A stretch of DNA of 64,000 nucleotides. It comes from Adelphocoris suturalis (lineage: Eukaryota > Arthropoda > Insecta > Hemiptera > Miridae). Location of the stretch: contig CM061040.1 of the NCBI GenBank assembly GCA_030762985.1, positions 61,946,673 through 62,010,672 on the forward strand. The letters are read 5' to 3'. The translations under genes were made by a program, and so were the position numbers. The notes below the pieces were generated by a model. The model had not been told where the DNA came from, searched no databases, and saw nothing but the letters and a program-made list of their open reading frames with translations. Below are positions 62,508 through 64,000 of the stretch, piece after piece (within the stretch, counting starts at the first letter, position 1; every line of letters starts with the position of its first letter).

Positions 62508-62764
62508 CTGAAACATGAAAACATAATTTCATTTCTTAATTTGAACTCCATCAATTATATACTACCAATTGAATTTTGCACAAAGATTGAGCTTTACATG
62601 CTTGTGGTATAACACCTCCGGGACTGTTAGTAAAAACAATTGGAGGCAAAATGTTAATTCAAAAGCCCTAGAAGGAAGTAAGGGCATTTGGTTATATGAT
62701 AAAGGTTTGATCATAGAACATGCTTTAGCCATGACCTAACTACCCAAAAGCGTTAAGTAGTGAG

Positions 62765-63215
62765 TTGCGAAAATGCGACCCCAAATATCATTTGATTTCC
62801 GTAAGTAACGTACCAACGTTCCTAGAGGAAGAGCCCGTTGGTCTGGTTAAGAAAACATTTCCATATAAAGGTTTATTGTTTCTACAAAGAATACTTTCTT
62901 TGGAGGTGGCTATTGGTAATAAAGTTTTATATCCTGCAATAAAATTCTGTGAAGACCACGAGTCCTGCTTACATTATCATTGTTATACAAGCGTTATAAG
63001 CATGTTCCACTTTTTTGAATTTCAGCTCTCGTCCGTGACAGCAAAGTGTTTTCTTCAAGACTCAATGAAAGAACTTTTGTGAATACTACTCTAGAGTTTT
63101 CAGTTGACATTTTTACCGGATTTCATTTATTAAAATGGCACTCTGACTCTAATGCCATTGTTAGAGCCTCATCATTTATTGATCGTTCGGAAACTGAAAA
63201 ATTGTTGCTGAAATA
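62765..63215 (+). pseudogene. unidentified coding remnant, probably transposon
   Basis: An open frame at 62765-63082 contains LVKKTFPYKGLLFLQRILSL and a Cys/His-containing SCLHYHCYTS. In a second frame FTGFHLLKWHSDSNAIVRAS continues to a stop at about 63215. It reads like the end of a transposase or host-gene fragment, but I recognise no family. Confidence 0.3.
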
Positions 63216-63452
63216 AATAAAAAAGGTCCAGTCATGCAATCATTATCGTATGAGCGAATTTTCGTTTATTCGTATTATATTTATGGTGAATTGTTTATTT
63301 ATTAGTTGTTTGTTAATGGAGAAAAAAAAACTTGTTCAGCGTAATATTTTGCAATTCAAACTAAAATTTGGATTTTCGCAGTATTTATCCATTTTTAGCA
63401 AAATTATATTAACGAAATTACACATTTAAGCAACGTTTTGTGCATACATTTC

Positions 63453-63660
63453 TTAACCCTTTCCGGACGAAACCCGGTCAGGACCCGGCTAGGCAATATC
63501 CGCATTTGGACGGAACATTTTGAGAGAGGGATGTCTCACAGGACGAATGCCGGTCCCTGCTCGGCGACCTTGTTATCTCGTAGGGGTCGAATGCCGGTCA
63601 CTGCTCGGCGCCCTTTCTTGTCTTCACAGACGAAACCCGGTGGTAGCTTGGTATTTTTTA
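63453..63660. mobile_element. piggyBac-like terminus with subterminal repeats
   Basis: TTAA (63453-63456) is followed by CCCTTTCCGGACGAAACCCG, like a piggyBac-type end at its TTAA target. Inside are repeated motifs GACGAATGCCGGTC-CTGCTCGGCG (63542, 63588) and GACGAAACCCGGT (63466, 63629). The opposite end is not in the window, so the extent is unknown. Confidence 0.55.
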
Positions 63661-64000
63661 AATATTGGGGGCAATTCAGTAGGTTTTACTGAAGGTTTTG
63701 ACAATAGATCGCAGCACTTTATTGATAAAATGAACCCATTGGGAAGGAATATGAGAAACCTTTCTGTGACTGGTTACTACTTGAACTTCGACTTTTTATC
63801 ATCATTTTCTCACTGATAACTGTTTCTAGACATGTGAATCATGATGTAAAATATGATTTTCACTTGAAAAATGAATTTGTTTTTAGAAAAATGTGTTTTT
63901 TCCTTCATGGTGAAAACTTGCTCATCATATTCCCATCTCAAACATGACAATCTAAATAAATAAAGAATAACGTCGTCCAAAATTTTTCATATTTTTTGTT

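Larger units (their letters stand above)
55492..62346 (-). other. HTT intron a-b (6.9 kb)
   Basis: Contains an inverted-repeat element (57269-57659), DIRS debris (58000-59060), a 290-bp tandem array (59203-59880), a tandemly duplicated MITE (60951-61745) and T-family copy 6 (61880-62160). The stretches 55700-57260 and 59900-60400 show nothing I can name. Confidence 0.82.
62508..64000 (-). other. HTT intron upstream of exon a (partial)
   Basis: Intronic sequence to the window edge; no further huntingtin exon seen. Holds an unidentified plus-strand coding remnant (62765-63215) and a piggyBac-like terminus (63453 onward). Confidence 0.75.

Noticed and set aside
62105..62416. A 103-residue minus-strand ORF as a separate gene
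   Set aside because: It overlaps huntingtin exon a in another frame and runs into the T-family repeat.
1..64000. Polyglutamine tract of huntingtin
   Set aside because: Exon 1 lies beyond the right edge; no CAG-type run occurs in the reconstructed exons.

Overview
The window looks like nuclear DNA of an arthropod, probably an insect with a repeat-rich genome. Support: one conserved animal gene split into short exons by large introns with GT-AG signals, introns packed with retrotransposons and DNA transposons, and no bacterial-style gene packing. I cannot name the species from the sequence.

The only host gene I can support is huntingtin (HTT), on the minus strand across nearly the whole window. 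I reconstructed 20 internal exons (from 62507 down to 323) by reading splice sites on the minus strand and checking reading phase at each of the 19 joins. The joined exons total 2850 nt, exactly 950 codons, with no stop and no phase clash. They match the middle of huntingtin, from the segment around human residue ~880 to the start of the C-terminal HEAT domain (residue numbers approximate, from memory). The first exons (including any polyQ region) lie off the right edge and the last exons off the left edge. Exon groups: 62347-62507; 55160-55491; 51446-51689; 44314-44426; 29420-29949; 27321-27957; 25445-25834; 22497-22627; 20089-20304; 13292-13482; 10391-10530; 8973-9238; 323-499. One intron uses a GC donor and one exon is only 48 nt.

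Everything else is intronic and mostly mobile. Main items: an apparently intact Ty1/copia element with matching LTRs (30693-35441); two short LTR elements of TRIM type (14674-15283 and 41052-41658) whose LTRs carry a tRNA-like sequence; a non-coding LTR element (23115-25322) split by a non-autonomous hAT element (23792-24843); a hAT transposase relic with 8-bp target duplication (7334-8465); DIRS-like tyrosine-recombinase retroelement relics (15950-19905, 51735-54950 and smaller pieces); two R2-clade non-LTR relics (10990-12250 and 47675-50640); a Jockey/I-like RT relic (about 4735-6563); a BEL/Pao integrase relic (39400-40400); a piggyBac-like end (63453 on); several MITE/foldback families; and tandem repeats at 9658, 44884, 46973, 59203 and 60951.

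The most unusual observation is the TRIM family with a tRNA-like module inside each LTR, which recalls plant Cassandra elements that carry 5S rRNA sequence in their LTRs.
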